A stretch of 64,000 nt of DNA from Phalacrocorax aristotelis (lineage: Eukaryota > Chordata > Aves > Suliformes > Phalacrocoracidae). This document shows positions 27,876 through 38,220 of the stretch, one piece after another. A program made the translations under genes and the position numbers. Every line of letters starts with the position of its first letter. Within the stretch, counting starts at the first letter, position 1. The stretch is from NCBI RefSeq assembly GCF_949628215.1, contig NC_134288.1, positions 5,518,001 to 5,582,000 of the forward strand, written 5' to 3'. The notes beneath the pieces were generated by a model. The model ran no database searches, was not told where the DNA came from, and saw only the letters and a program-made list of their open reading frames with translations.

Positions 27876-29890
27876 TAAAGTTTTGACAAGTGACACGATC
27901 CTCCATCCAACTAATCAAAGATGCTATGAACTGGAAAACAACACTTATGGCTTTGCCCTTCAGCATCAAAAACACCATCTAAAAAAACACGTCTTAATTA
28001 AACCAAGAGCTATGCTGCTGCCATTGCGCCCTCTTGGGGCACAAGGGGCCATGAGCCAAATCTTGAACATTATTTTTCTACATGCAGCTGAACCCAAGAA
28101 CCCCGATTCCTCTTTACTAAAACCAGATGTTGGCCAAGTTAAATCATTCCATGACTCCTCCAGGAGAAAGACGTAAACAGCCACAGCTCACCCAGCTGTT
28201 ACCAAGAGAGGCCCTGCTTACAAGTTAAGGATACCAACATGCTGCAAGACCTTATCCTGGAAGGCTTTGACATACTGTTTTCCGATATGTTTATCTCTGA
28301 AATCCATCAAAACACATTTGGTTACTTGAGTTTACACTAGATTAGAGTTTGGGTCTTTTATCAACTCCTTCCAGAGTTTTGAGCTCAGAGGAGAAAGAAA
28401 CCGATATGTATGTTTTTCGACATACAATGCTTCCCAATGGAGTCTTAATGTTTAACAAACCCCACCCCTGTAACATGCCTGCAATGTAAGTACTTTATAA
28501 ATAAGAAGAGGGGCGTGGGGAGGTGGGGAAGAAAGATTAAGTGATATACAAAAGGTCATAAAACATTTGCGGTACCGTTTGGTATACAGAAAAGCAAGCT
28601 TCTGTCTGCCAGGAGGCTTAACCTCAGTCAAAAGAAACCACCAAAAAGAAACTACTAGTAATGTTGTGCTCCAAGGCGTTCCACCCAGGTTTTGGTATCA
28701 AACTTCTGCAGCAAAGAACACTACGTGCTTACTACAATATAGCAGCACCCTGGGATGGAGGCATACGAGAAACAATGCTTTGCCCCCAGTTAACAAAAGA
28801 CCTTACAGGTGAATTCAACCCAAAATTACAGAAAAGCCTTCAATTTAAAAAAGAAACAATCATCTATTTGCAGTCACTCCAAACAACAACACTGGAAGGA
28901 GCTCTACTACACGCAGGTAGTAGTCTGCAGGGCTGGCCAGTCTGCGAGCTCCAGCGCTCCTGCTGATGCCCAGAAAAACAGCTTTTGCACACAACAGCAA
29001 AGGGGAAAGAAAAGCACAAATTCACTGATGCTACGAGGCACCTGGGAGGTTATGCTACATTCACAGTGTGAATTCCAAATGCTCAGCAAAGATAGGCACC
29101 AGGGCAGGCACTACAGCTAGATTAAGGGTAAGAAAGATCTTAACGTAGGTGGACCACAACACAAAGTCTATTGGGCTCAAACCAAATCCCCATGTCTGGA
29201 GTCCAGGCCCATTCTCCAGGTCAGGTTCACACATCATCAGCCTCTTGCAAGAAGCACAGACCCCCAGCAGAGCCAAAATGGCCTTTCCATACTACTTTTA
29301 GCCAAAGCTACACATAAAGGTTTTATTCTTAATACCCAAGTATTTAGTCGTGTAGTATTTCTCATAGCTCAGATACAGGAAAACCAGATATAAACCACTA
29401 CTGCCACCAGCATAGCTGTGGTACTGGTGAACTTGGCAAGAACTGGTAACCCTCAAAGTAGGTTTCACAAGCAGGTTTTTGCTTGCTGGCACCAACCTCC
29501 CTGCTATTACAGTGGCATTGCAAGCGACAGCCAGCCCAGCCAAGCTACAGCTATTCCGAGTGTATTTGCACAGACTAAAACCTACCCAAAACATATACTT
29601 TGGTATCACCACGCTTTAAGACACCACCATGCAATACAAGGAACAGCAATATTCTACTAGGCCTTTAGATAATTTACCTACTCACCTCAGTTCATCTACT
29701 TCTTTGCAGTGATGATCCCAGTGAAACGTTTTTACCTTGAATGGTGGCATTTTGGCAGCTGCCTCAAGATAATAAGGTTTCTTAATTGAACTGAGATTTA
29801 GAGAGTCCAACATACTCAAGTAGCCTAAACAAGTGAAAGCCCACAGAGACAGGAGGCATCCCCAGCAATTCAGCTGCAAGACTAAGTCCT

Positions 29891-30520
29891 TCTCACCAAC
29901 ACGATTTTAAGCGCGCACAGAGGAGGTGGAAAAGGGAAAGAGGAAAAACCCTTGGGAGTACCAGAAAACGTTCTCCTCGCCGGCTCAGGGGAGACAGCTT
30001 TGAGATGTCAGCGGGGGGGGCTGAAGCTGAAACAGAACCCCGCTCCCCAGCGGGGCAGGGCAGCCACGCTCCGCGGGGAGCGCACCCACCAGCGCCCCTC
30101 GCCTCGGGCGCCGCCGCCGCCCAGCACCAGCCTACCTGCGGAGGGCAGCGCTGCGGGCCACGGCGGCCGAGCCGCAGGGGAGAACGGGCAGCGAGTCGGG
30201 AGCTCTCTCGACACCCGACCGCCGCACGACAGGCACGACGGCCCCGGCGCCCCGCCCCGCCGCAGCCCCGGGGCCGCCCCCGGCTCCCCTCCCCAGCTCG
30301 GGGTCCCCCTCCCTCCGCACCGCGCAGGCGGGGGGGCTCTGGGGGAGGCGCCGCCCCCGCCAGCAGCAGCGGCCGGTCCCTCAGCACCCACCTCACACAC
30401 CCACCCCGGCCCGCTGCCCCCGGCAGACCCGGGAAGAAACGGGCCGTCCCCGAAGGAGAAGTACCCGAGTCACCCTCCGGGCAGAGCGAGAGGCGGGCAT
30501 TTCCTCCGCAAACAGCTGGG
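29891..30520 (-). promoter_or_regulatory. CpG island, probable ARHGAP40 promoter and first exon
   Basis: From about 29.95 to 30.5 kb the sequence is very GC-rich and dense in CG dinucleotides, unlike its flanks. On the minus strand a plausible donor, TTG|GTGAGA, lies at 29896-29891, just downstream of the island. A minus-strand open frame (30396-29893) would leave two bases at that donor, which is phase-compatible with the exon at 6915. Its composition (Gly, Ala, Arg, Pro) looks like translated GC-rich UTR rather than a conserved protein. The island has no TATA box that I can see. Whether it serves ARHGAP40, a plus-strand transcript or both is inference. Confidence 0.6.
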
Positions 30521-33015
30521 GAACGGCAAATATTAATGTTTTTTCTTCTAAATAAAGCACCTACAAAAATATAGATGTGGACAAATAAGTTTTATTTAAG
30601 AGCATACTGCTCCAGACAAATATTTGGACACGTGGCCTTTAGGGGATGGGGAGGGAAAGGCAAGTAAACATAAAGAAGGCATCCTTCATAATTAGTGCAG
30701 GTTACTGCGACTGTTACCCAGTCTGCCCATGCAAGGCTCTGGAGAGACACGGTTACTTCGCACGAGGAGCAGAGACAAACGTTTTCACAAGCGGCAATGT
30801 ACTTTTTGGGATACGACTTCCTAATTCAAGTCCTCTTTAAAAAAAAAAAAAAAGTTTGTTGAACGTGTGCATCAGCACCAGGAGCAAACAGTTGTTCTGT
30901 TCACAGCCTGACAACTGGATAAACCCTCAGGCCACAAAATCACAGCTCATCCCAGCCCCACCAACCTCCTTGTGGTCCCACCAACGGCACAAACCAGTCC
31001 ATCAATGAGTGCCCCTGTGGTCTGTGGTCTAACCCTGTATCAGCCTGTCAGCAGCGCTGAAAAGGCATATCCTGAACAGAAATGAAGGAAATGCATACTC
31101 AGTATCTGCTAAGGGCTTAATTATTTCTTGTTAATTGGGGGTAGACTTGTTTCATGTATGAGCATTGAAATGTTCTTCCCTGCTTTGAGAACAGACAAGC
31201 TGAAGACCAGAAAAGTCCTACTTTCAGTATGAGTAAACTAATCACTGGGCTGTACTGCATTTAAGCTCCAGTTAGCACCACTACTGAGAGCTACTGCCTT
31301 GATCTTATTTGCCTGAAATCAAAGATCAGTAGTAGTGAACAGAAAGTATCGCTGGTGCCAGTGGAGTGTTTGGTCCTTATAAAAAAAGCAAGTCATCCCT
31401 TTCTAAAGTGGGAGGGGAGCAGAGTACACACGCAAGCTCTGGACAAGAGGCTGGCTGCTGTCGTCCATTTAATATCTAGCCAGTCAATACTGTTGACTCT
31501 GGAAGTAGCTGTTTTGACTTGGGTGTACGTTGACTTAGTCCTGACTAGGCTTCCTTTTCAGAGCCTTAACCTCCCTCTGCCGTGCTGTAGTAGCTCCCAC
31601 TGATGGTGAATGGGATTGCTGCTAGTGGTCATGGGACTACCTGCTTTATTTCCACCCTGAGGTGGTTCTCTGAGCTTCATCACTCTGTTCCAGTTTCCTT
31701 ATATCTCCTCCCCAGGACTGAAGCTAACAGCCCCCTGCTCTCCAGCCTCAGGCAGCCCAGGATTTTCACAGCTTTTTCACCCAGCAAAACAAACAGCTGA
31801 GCCATGTAGATATTCAGAGAGGATGGCAGCAGTTGAATCCTCAGGACATTAGAGATCTGGAGCAACTGGCAGACAAAGTTCCAGGTGAGAGAAGAAAGAA
31901 TGGTGTACAACAGCTGGTGAAGAAAAGGAGGAAAAGAATTGTCATGGCAATGTTATTTTCAGAAGAGGTTTAGTTTTCACTAGGATATAAGTGATGTGAG
32001 ACCATGAGTGCTTGTTCCCTTCCCTCACCCACCCAACACAACTAGCACACCTGCCAGTATGACAAGGGACAAGTTTAAACCCCAGTTCTTCAAACTGCTC
32101 TGTCCCCTTGTATATGTGAACATATGTTCACTTGAACAACAACAAAAAAAATCTTGCTACGCTGACTTGGTACTGCTTTGTTAGTGTTAATGAGGTCAAA
32201 AATACTTTGGCTTGAAATGTTACTGATTCTGTGCTAAAGCTCAGCTTCAGGGTGTGCTAGTCACACAGCTGCAGCAATTTAAGATGGTACCAGTCCTTAG
32301 CTATTCCAGCTTAATAAAAGTTACTGCTCCAGCAAAGCCGGTGGAAGTGTGGATGAGTACCTCTGTTGCTGCAATTCAAAAATCCAAGCAATGTAAATGA
32401 GTAGGCAGGACTGTGAATAGTGACCAGCTTTCCCTTCTCAGCCCCTTCTGCAAAGGAACATACAGTCAAGACACAGGGAAAGAGAAGATGCACAAGACAC
32501 TAAGCTCTTCCACTGCTTCAAATATATCTTCTGGGATTTGTATAAAGCCTAAGAGGATTGGGACTGCCATGTTTGCAAAGAGGGTCTGGCTTCAGCTCTT
32601 ATCGAGCAAGTGAAATACACCTAATTTTTAGTTATATACTCCACTGCAAGAAATCTGAAGCAGCTTTTAAAAATACATATCAGCCATACAGACCAGGAGA
32701 GGTGGTATATAAAGTTGAGCTAAACCTCTTATCTTAGAGGAATAAATAGCCATTTTCACTATTTCAAATTTAATTCTCAAGGACTTTTAAAATATATATA
32801 TGTATCTTTAAATATATATACCCACATACAATACACATATATATGATAGTTATTCTGTACAATTTTGTGTTACCTTTGCCTTGCCTACAACAGTAGTCAT
32901 TCCAAATAGGGAAGACAGTAAAAAATATCTTGTTAGTCATTAACCACGCGGAAGCCAATCCTGCAACTTTCTCTTACTCAAAAGGCTGGGGAGTTAGGCA
33001 AAGGCGAACAGAAAA
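30521..33015. other. Intergenic stretch between the CpG island and ADIG
   Basis: No recognised gene. It includes an A16 tract at about 30838-30853, AT-rich simple sequence near 32.79-32.85 kb, and one unassigned exon-like plus-strand segment at 31746-31884. A minus-strand ATTAAA at 32774-32769 could serve as the ADIG poly(A) signal, about 240 bases after the predicted stop. Confidence 0.5.
31746..31884 (+). other. Unassigned exon-like open segment
   Basis: A pyrimidine-rich acceptor (CCCCCTGCTCTCCAG) is followed by 46 open codons and a CCAG|GTGAGA donor. The peptide has balanced composition, for example LNPQDIRDLEQLADKVPG near its end, and reads more like protein than the neighbouring open frames. 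I do not recognise the family and find no partner exon that joins in phase. A minus-strand open frame overlaps it. It may be a real exon of an unknown gene or chance. Confidence 0.22.
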
Positions 33016-33377
33016 TCAGGGCTGAGGCTCGAAAGCAGTAGATATGAAGAGAGATCGTCTGGTTGCGTTACTCACCATCACAATGTTACAAAGATCGCTC
33101 TTCCCCACATGGGAAGGTCTCAACTTTCGCCTCCGAGACCCATTGCCTGACATTGCAGCAAGATGACTTCGCATTTGCTGTTTTGGTTTTGAACTCAGAT
33201 AAGCTGGCTTGGGCCTTAGACTCCCCAGAGATCCACCGGATTGCGTCTCCTCTTGTGTTTCTATACTGGATGTGTCATTCTGGTTTTCTTCCTCTGTTGG
33301 TTCATCCTCAAACTTAGAATCAGAATCAGGCTCATCAGAAGATTGTGGCTTTATTTCTTCTACACTGGGCATCTGTG
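33016..33377 (-). CDS. ADIG: ADIG exon 2 (acidic and basic tail)
   Basis: The exon starts after CCTTTGTTTAG and reads [17 protein letters not shown] onward to a stop at 33016, 120 codons in all. A second AG five bases further in (GCACAG) would shift the frame and end after about 12 codons, giving a short protein closer to mammalian length. Inside the exon, at 33075, lies a strong ATG|GTGAGT donor in phase 0. If it is used, the protein changes after residue 143. The acceptor choice here decides between a long and a short adipogenin. Confidence 0.65.
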
Positions 33378-35252
33378 CTAAACAAAGGTTTAAAGAGAAC
33401 ATGCAAGATACCTGTATGTGACACTTGCTCCCCAGCTGCAAACCTTACACATTCCATTTGTAAGCTAGGTAAGGTTCTTCTCAATCTTTTTCAGCTGAAA
33501 TACAGGATTTCCAAACCCAACTAGGCAATAAGAGGCCTGTACAAGTGTTTGATTTTAACCAATTAGCTCATAATCAGCAACTCTGTTAAAGGCGGAGCTG
33601 AAACACATACCACTTTTTACTTGTGCCTGTTGTGAACTAGCATAAAATAAGTAGATATGACTAAACTGGTTAGGAAGTTATTAAAAAGAACATTGCTTTA
33701 TTTTTTTCTTAAAAGTCATTGAGAAACACTTCAATGTTCTAATCCTGCAAACACACTAGTATAAAAAAAAATAGTAATGTGTCTAGTTTTATTGATGAAA
33801 ATGGAATTTAGAGTAGTTGTGGAAATCCTTAGAGGCCTGGTGCTAATAACAGTCACTGCAGGGCCAGAAATTGTGAAGGTAAATGCAGTAGATATAACCT
33901 GAAAATCTCACTGAAGGCACCAAGATATTCTAGAGTTACTCTGTCCAGGCAAAAAGCTGACACTCAACCTGTAAGTACGTGGCATAGCCACCCTTTACCT
34001 ACGCAAAAAATATATTTTATTCTGCTCTTCAGGCATCTGCAGTAAGCCATGCCTATGCTGCTCAGGGTAGCTTGTACAATTGTCACAACTTCTTACAACC
34101 TGCGCTTTTTAATTGCTATGCTCAGTTATTACCTGCATGAGTGCACTTGAGTATGTGGAGGGAACATACTTTACCACTGCAGTGAGCAGAGGCTGTGTGC
34201 TAAGCGTGCAAAATGGGAGCTGAAAATAAAAAATCCAGCACGCACCACATGTAGGATGGGAAAGGAGGAAAGAGTACAAGCCTCTCCTGTGGCGAGTTCC
34301 TCATGTTGCTATTCCGATGGGATCTGTGCAGGACTGGATACTCCGTTGTTAAGTAAGAACAGAGGATACCAAATAGAAGTAAAAGCTTGCTGAAGTAGAA
34401 TTTTGTTCTTATTTTCCTTTCTACAGTTGTTCTGCAAAGACAGAATCACTGTTTTGAACTTATGATTGATTCCTCAGCTGGGGTTGCTTATGCTCTATGA
34501 TGAGAGCAAACTAGCAAGGCTTTATCCTCCTGAGTACATCAACAAGCCTATTATTAGCCTAAACCAAAGTCTGTTATTAGTTACTGATATGTTAGAAATA
34601 ACAATCACTGGTGGATCAGAAAGAGGTACAAAATACACAAATAAATGAAAATGTATGTCCTGTTCCTTTAAAAAATTTTTATCAGCCTCAGCAGTGATAA
34701 AAGAATCCCTTAACAGCTCCCCTGGTAACATCCCCTCTGCCCCCACAAAGGAAAAAAAAAAGTGTAAGAGAACTATAATACCCAAGTTTTAAAGTGTACA
34801 AAGTTAGAGGGTTAGGTTTGTTTTCTGGGGGATTTTTTAGAGGAATTTACAAAAATTACTTGTCCTTTGCCTTTCTTAAATTACCTCTGAGAAAAAGGGA
34901 GAGGGTAAGGAAGCAGCTTGTCTTCTTATAAACATTTTTAACAGAAAAGCATAATAATTTAAGGTTGACTTTCCATATGCCACCAACAGTACTGAAAAAC
35001 CCTTTCGTTTCCTTCTGTGACAAGTGGCATTAGCCTAAAAATAGCTAGCAGAGTGCTTTAAAGATGAAGCTAATAGATAAAGTCTTTATGCAGGAACATT
35101 TTATCTGATCAACTGCAGAACTTACCTTCATTAAGTAGAAGCTGTAGCCAGATAATCATTATGATCCACAGCATTACAAATGGCAAACAAAACCAGAAGA
35201 AAAGAAGAGGAAAGGTCAGATCATTCACCAAAGGAACCAGAGGATACTTCAT
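33016..35252 (-). CDS. ADIG: Adipogenin homologue with an extended C-terminal tail
   Basis: The coding sequence joins 35252-35126 to 33377-33016 and predicts about 162 residues. Residues 1-42 match mammalian adipogenin as I know it: an MKYPL start, PLVNDLTF, then FWFCLP and a hydrophobic stretch (about 13-40) that should be one membrane helix. Mammalian adipogenin is a small protein of about 80 aa, of adipocyte endoplasmic reticulum and lipid droplets, linked to seipin and fat storage. Here the tail is far longer: an acidic Ser/Glu/Asp/Thr-rich region (about 45-92), then a basic region with SRRRKLRPS (about 123-131). The exon 1 donor leaves one base; the TTTAG acceptor at 33378 supplies two and keeps the long frame open. 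Exon 1 identity is strong. The tail rests on frame and splice logic only. Confidence 0.85.
35126..35252 (-). CDS. ADIG: ADIG exon 1 (membrane segment)
   Basis: The exon encodes 42 residues plus one base, ending at GAAG|GTAAGT. The start ATG at 35252 has a purine at -3. The peptide has the signature N-terminus of adipogenin followed by a run of Leu, Phe, Ile, Met and Trp residues forming a single predicted helix with no cleavable-signal pattern. It is too short to stand out as an open frame and was found by reading upstream of exon 2. Confidence 0.9.
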
Positions 35253-35310
35253 TGCTTGCTTCAGGTTGCACTAAGTTTAGAACAGCTCGTCTGCTCTGCT
35301 TTGCTGACAA

Positions 35311-35335
35311 CCTTTTAATAACTATCATTGCATCA
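35311..35335 (-). promoter_or_regulatory. ADIG: ADIG core promoter: TATA-like box and C/EBP-ATF site
   Basis: On the minus strand TGATGCAAT (35335-35327) is followed six bases later by TTATTAAAAGG (35321-35311). The first matches the C/EBP-ATF composite response element; the second is a TATA-like box. The box ends 58 bases upstream of the ADIG ATG, so transcription would start near 35285. The motifs are seen directly. Use by C/EBP factors in fat cells is inference. Confidence 0.5.
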
Positions 35336-35339
35336 CTGT

Positions 35340-36630
35340 GCTAATCACAAGAAGAGGGCTGATCTACTCAGCATGGGTCGTAAAAGGGACAACCATGTGC
35401 TGTGCAGGGAGGGAGTAATAAGGATTAAGTGTGGGATAAGAACAGCTGAGAAAACATCTGATTTGATTCTCCTTCCTTCGGCTATTATTTAAAGGATAAA
35501 TACAAGTTACAAAGCTTTCAAGGCTTACGTTAAAGCAACAGTAAAAGGTATGTCCATGTCTTCAGATACAGGGGAGATAACTTCAGACACCTGTAAACTG
35601 GGTAGCCAAGGTTGCTTTTGAGAAACCAGTAAAACAGAATCAATGCTGCAGAGATGTGTAGAGCTCTCTTATTTAACATAGAGCACAAATATGCCCCATA
35701 TTAACATGGACTCAATTTTTAGCCTACTCTTTATGTTTCCAACCATTAGTTAATCCATTAGGAAAGTAAACCTTCGTGTTTTAATTGCCTTTCTATCTCC
35801 CTTCCCTCCAAGAAAGGCAAACTAGCATGTTTCATAGGATATGTGTCTATAAATGTATTTATTAACAGTAAAGGAGTTCAGTAGTCATTAACGTGGGAAC
35901 AGATACATGACTTTGGTAACATGATATTCATTACACTCTGTGTTTCTCCTTCAATAAAATAAAACTCTTATCTATTGCTTACCTCACAGGGGGTTGTTTG
36001 CCTAAATTAGTTTTCTGTGTAGCTCTTGGTAAACCTTAGAAGAGAGCAGCTATGTAGGTGCATATTATGCATGATTGCATGCATTTAACATTCCTGCTTG
36101 TGTGCATGTGTTTGTTTTTATGTAGTAACAGTGGCTTGAAATGAGCCTTTTCATCCCAAGGGCTAAATGAACTTTGTAAATTCTTATTAATTCACGTTAA
36201 TAACACCCCTGTGTGATAAAATAAAGCTATTATCCCTATTCTGTGCATTGGGTAAACAAGTGAGAAAAGCTGTTAAAGACCTGAGCTTCAAGGATGCTAA
36301 ATATTTGCAGTCCCCATTTCATACAGTGGGGGTTGCAGGTTGGTAGTGTTTCTGAAAATCAGGCTGGTAGTGATTTGTCTACAAATGCAGTGACAAGAGT
36401 GAGGGATGGAAGCAGAATGCAGGAGTTGTGACATCTTCAGTTTTAATGGCAAAGTGTTTCTCTTAGTCACTTCACCAGGACCTCTTGGGGTCCGTCCTGG
36501 CTCTACGCTCAGCCGAGCTGGCGGCGAGGTCTGGCAAGCAGGCCTGGCCTTCCCTCCGCCACCCTGGCAGGATGGCTCCTGCCCTGCATGCCCCTGGGGC
36601 ACAGATCCCACAGACACCCGTGGGAAGGGC
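35340..36630. other. Spacer between the divergent ADIG and ACTR5 genes
   Basis: This AT-rich stretch lies upstream of both genes, before the CR1 copy. I see no coding exon or recognisable repeat. It is the likely place for distal ADIG control elements. Confidence 0.5.
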
Positions 36631-36631
36631 A

Positions 36632-37338
36632 GAAGCTGAAAAGCGGCTCTGCTGAGAAGGACCTGGGAGTGCTGATGGGCAACAAGCTGACCCTGAGCCA
36701 GCACTGGGCCCTTGGGGCCAAGAAGGCCAACGGTGTCCTGAGGTGCATAGAAAGGAATGTGGCCAGCAGCAGGCCGAGAGAGGTTCTCCTCCCCCTCTGC
36801 TCTGCCCCAGTGAGGCCACATCTGCAGTGCTGCATCCAGTTCTGGGCTCCCCAGTTTAAGAAGGACAGGGAACTGCTGGAGCAAGGCCAGCGGAGAGCTA
36901 CAAAGATGATCAGGGGCCTGGAGCATCTCCCTTATGAGGAAAGGCTGAGAGACTTGGGTTTGTTCAGCCTGGAGAAGGGAAGACTGAGGGGGATTTTATC
37001 AATGCTTATAAATATCTGAAGGACGGGTGTCAGGAGGATGGGGCCAGACTCTTTCCAGTGGTGCCCAATGACAGGACAAGGGTCAATGGGCACAAGCTGG
37101 AACATGGGAAGTTCCACCTGAACGTGAGGACAAACCCCTTCCCTGTGTGGGTGCCAGAGCAGGGGCACAGGCTGCCCAGGGAGGCTGTGGGGTCCCTTCC
37201 CTGGAGACATTCACACCCCACCTGGACGCGGCCCTGTGCCCCTGCTCTGGGGGTGCCTGCTCCAGCAGCGGGTGGGTGGGATGATCTCCAGAGGTCCCTT
37301 CCAACCCCCGCCATTCTGCGATTCTGTGACTCTGAAGG
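36632..37338 (+). mobile_element. CR1 LINE, 5'-truncated copy just upstream of ACTR5
   Basis: About 700 bases match the CR1 3' region in plus orientation. The reverse transcriptase C-terminal end is still readable (36640-37016): [12 protein letters not shown], then [18 protein letters not shown] and [19 protein letters not shown]. The rest is the CR1 3' UTR with the characteristic CTGCCCAGGGAGG and CCCTTCCAACCC phrases and an ATTCTGYG-type tail at about 37315-37336. The 5' part is missing, as usual for CR1. The frame is close to intact, suggesting modest age. Confidence 0.93.
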
Positions 37339-37399
37339 GTGAGGACATCTCACCACCTCCTTCTTCTACGAGATGTGCACGCTGCGTGCCCCCAGGCCT

Positions 37400-38220
37400 T
37401 GAGGCAGCCCCCGCTGTGTCCGTGACCTCCCAGGGCGGCGGGTTTTCACTGCCAGGCAGCGCACGGGCACCGGGGAGGCCCCAAGGCCCAAGTTTAACTC
37501 GGCGTGGCAGAGGGCGCGGGTGTCCCTGCGTGCGAGGGGAGCCGGGGGCCGCAGCCACCAGCCGGCGCTGCCCCCCGCCCCGCCGCGGCCCGGAACGAGT
37601 GTCGGTGCCCGCGTTCCCGGCCGGAGGGAGCCGGAGAGCGAACGGCGCAAAATGGCGGCGGCGGCGGCGCGGGTGTTCGCGTTCCGCGACGCGCGTTGGG
37701 TCCCCGACCCGGTGCTGGAGCCGAGCGCGGCCGTGCGGACGCCGCAGCCGGTGCCGCTGGTGATCGACAACGGCTCCTTTCAGACGCGGGCGGGCTGGGC
37801 CTCCGCCGACCCCACCGTCCCCGCCGAGCCCCTGCTACGGTTCCGCTCGCTGGCGGCGCGCAGCCGCGGGACCCGCGGCGGGGCCGGCGCTGAGACGCAG
37901 GTGGGCAACGACCTGGGGAGCCCTGAGCCGCTGCGCTGGCTGCTCCGCTCGCCCTTCGACCGCAACGTGCCCGTCCAGCTGGAGCTGCAGGAGCTGCTTC
38001 TCGACCACGTCTTCCAGCGCCTCGGCGTCGCCTCGCAGGTACCGGCGGGCGCCGGGCCGGGGCGAGGCCCTGGAGGCGCCGGTGAGACCCGGCCTGGCCG
38101 GGAGGGGCGAGGGTGTGCCTGGGCGCGGGGTGGGAGGGGGGTCCGGCATCACCCCGGTTGTGCGGGGAGGCTGTGTCGTTCCCCCGCTCCTCGCGGGTAT
38201 GTCCTGCGCTTGTATCGGGA
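37400..38220 (+). promoter_or_regulatory. ACTR5: ACTR5 CpG-island promoter and first exon
   Basis: A GC-rich, CG-dense block covers the 250 bases before the ACTR5 ATG, all of exon 1 and the start of intron 1. No TATA box is visible, as expected for a broadly expressed gene. Its upstream edge abuts the CR1 tail, so the proximal promoter has only about 300 bases of non-repeat sequence. Confidence 0.75.
37652..38038 (+). CDS. ACTR5: ACTR5 exon 1
   Basis: It encodes residues 1-129 and ends in phase 0 at CAG|GTACCG. It holds the actin-fold start, including the DNGS nucleotide loop. The N-terminus is rich in Ala from GCG repeats at the start codon. Confidence 0.97.

Larger units (their letters stand above)
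6916..29890 (-). other. ARHGAP40: Long presumed ARHGAP40 first intron
   Basis: About 23 kb separates the ATG-containing exon from the CpG island near 30 kb. No protein-coding exon is recognised. It holds a degenerate CR1 fragment near 27.7 kb, short tandem duplications near 13.5 and 21.2 kb, a T16 run at 15402-15417 and a C16 run at 17437-17452. A moderately GC-rich patch lies at about 16.1-16.6 kb, without a recognisable exon. The intron assignment depends on the first exon really lying in the CpG island. Confidence 0.45.

Noticed and set aside
33063..33421. Plus-strand open frames over the ADIG exon 2 region
   Set aside because: They are shadows of the minus-strand frame, with no acceptor or donor that fits and no protein-like pattern.
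34478..34625. Plus-strand exon-like segment with acceptor TTCCTCAG and donor GAG|GTACAA
   Set aside because: It reads [20 protein letters not shown] onward for 49 codons but does not join in phase with the candidate at 31.75 kb. It lies in AT-rich ADIG intron and matches no family I know.
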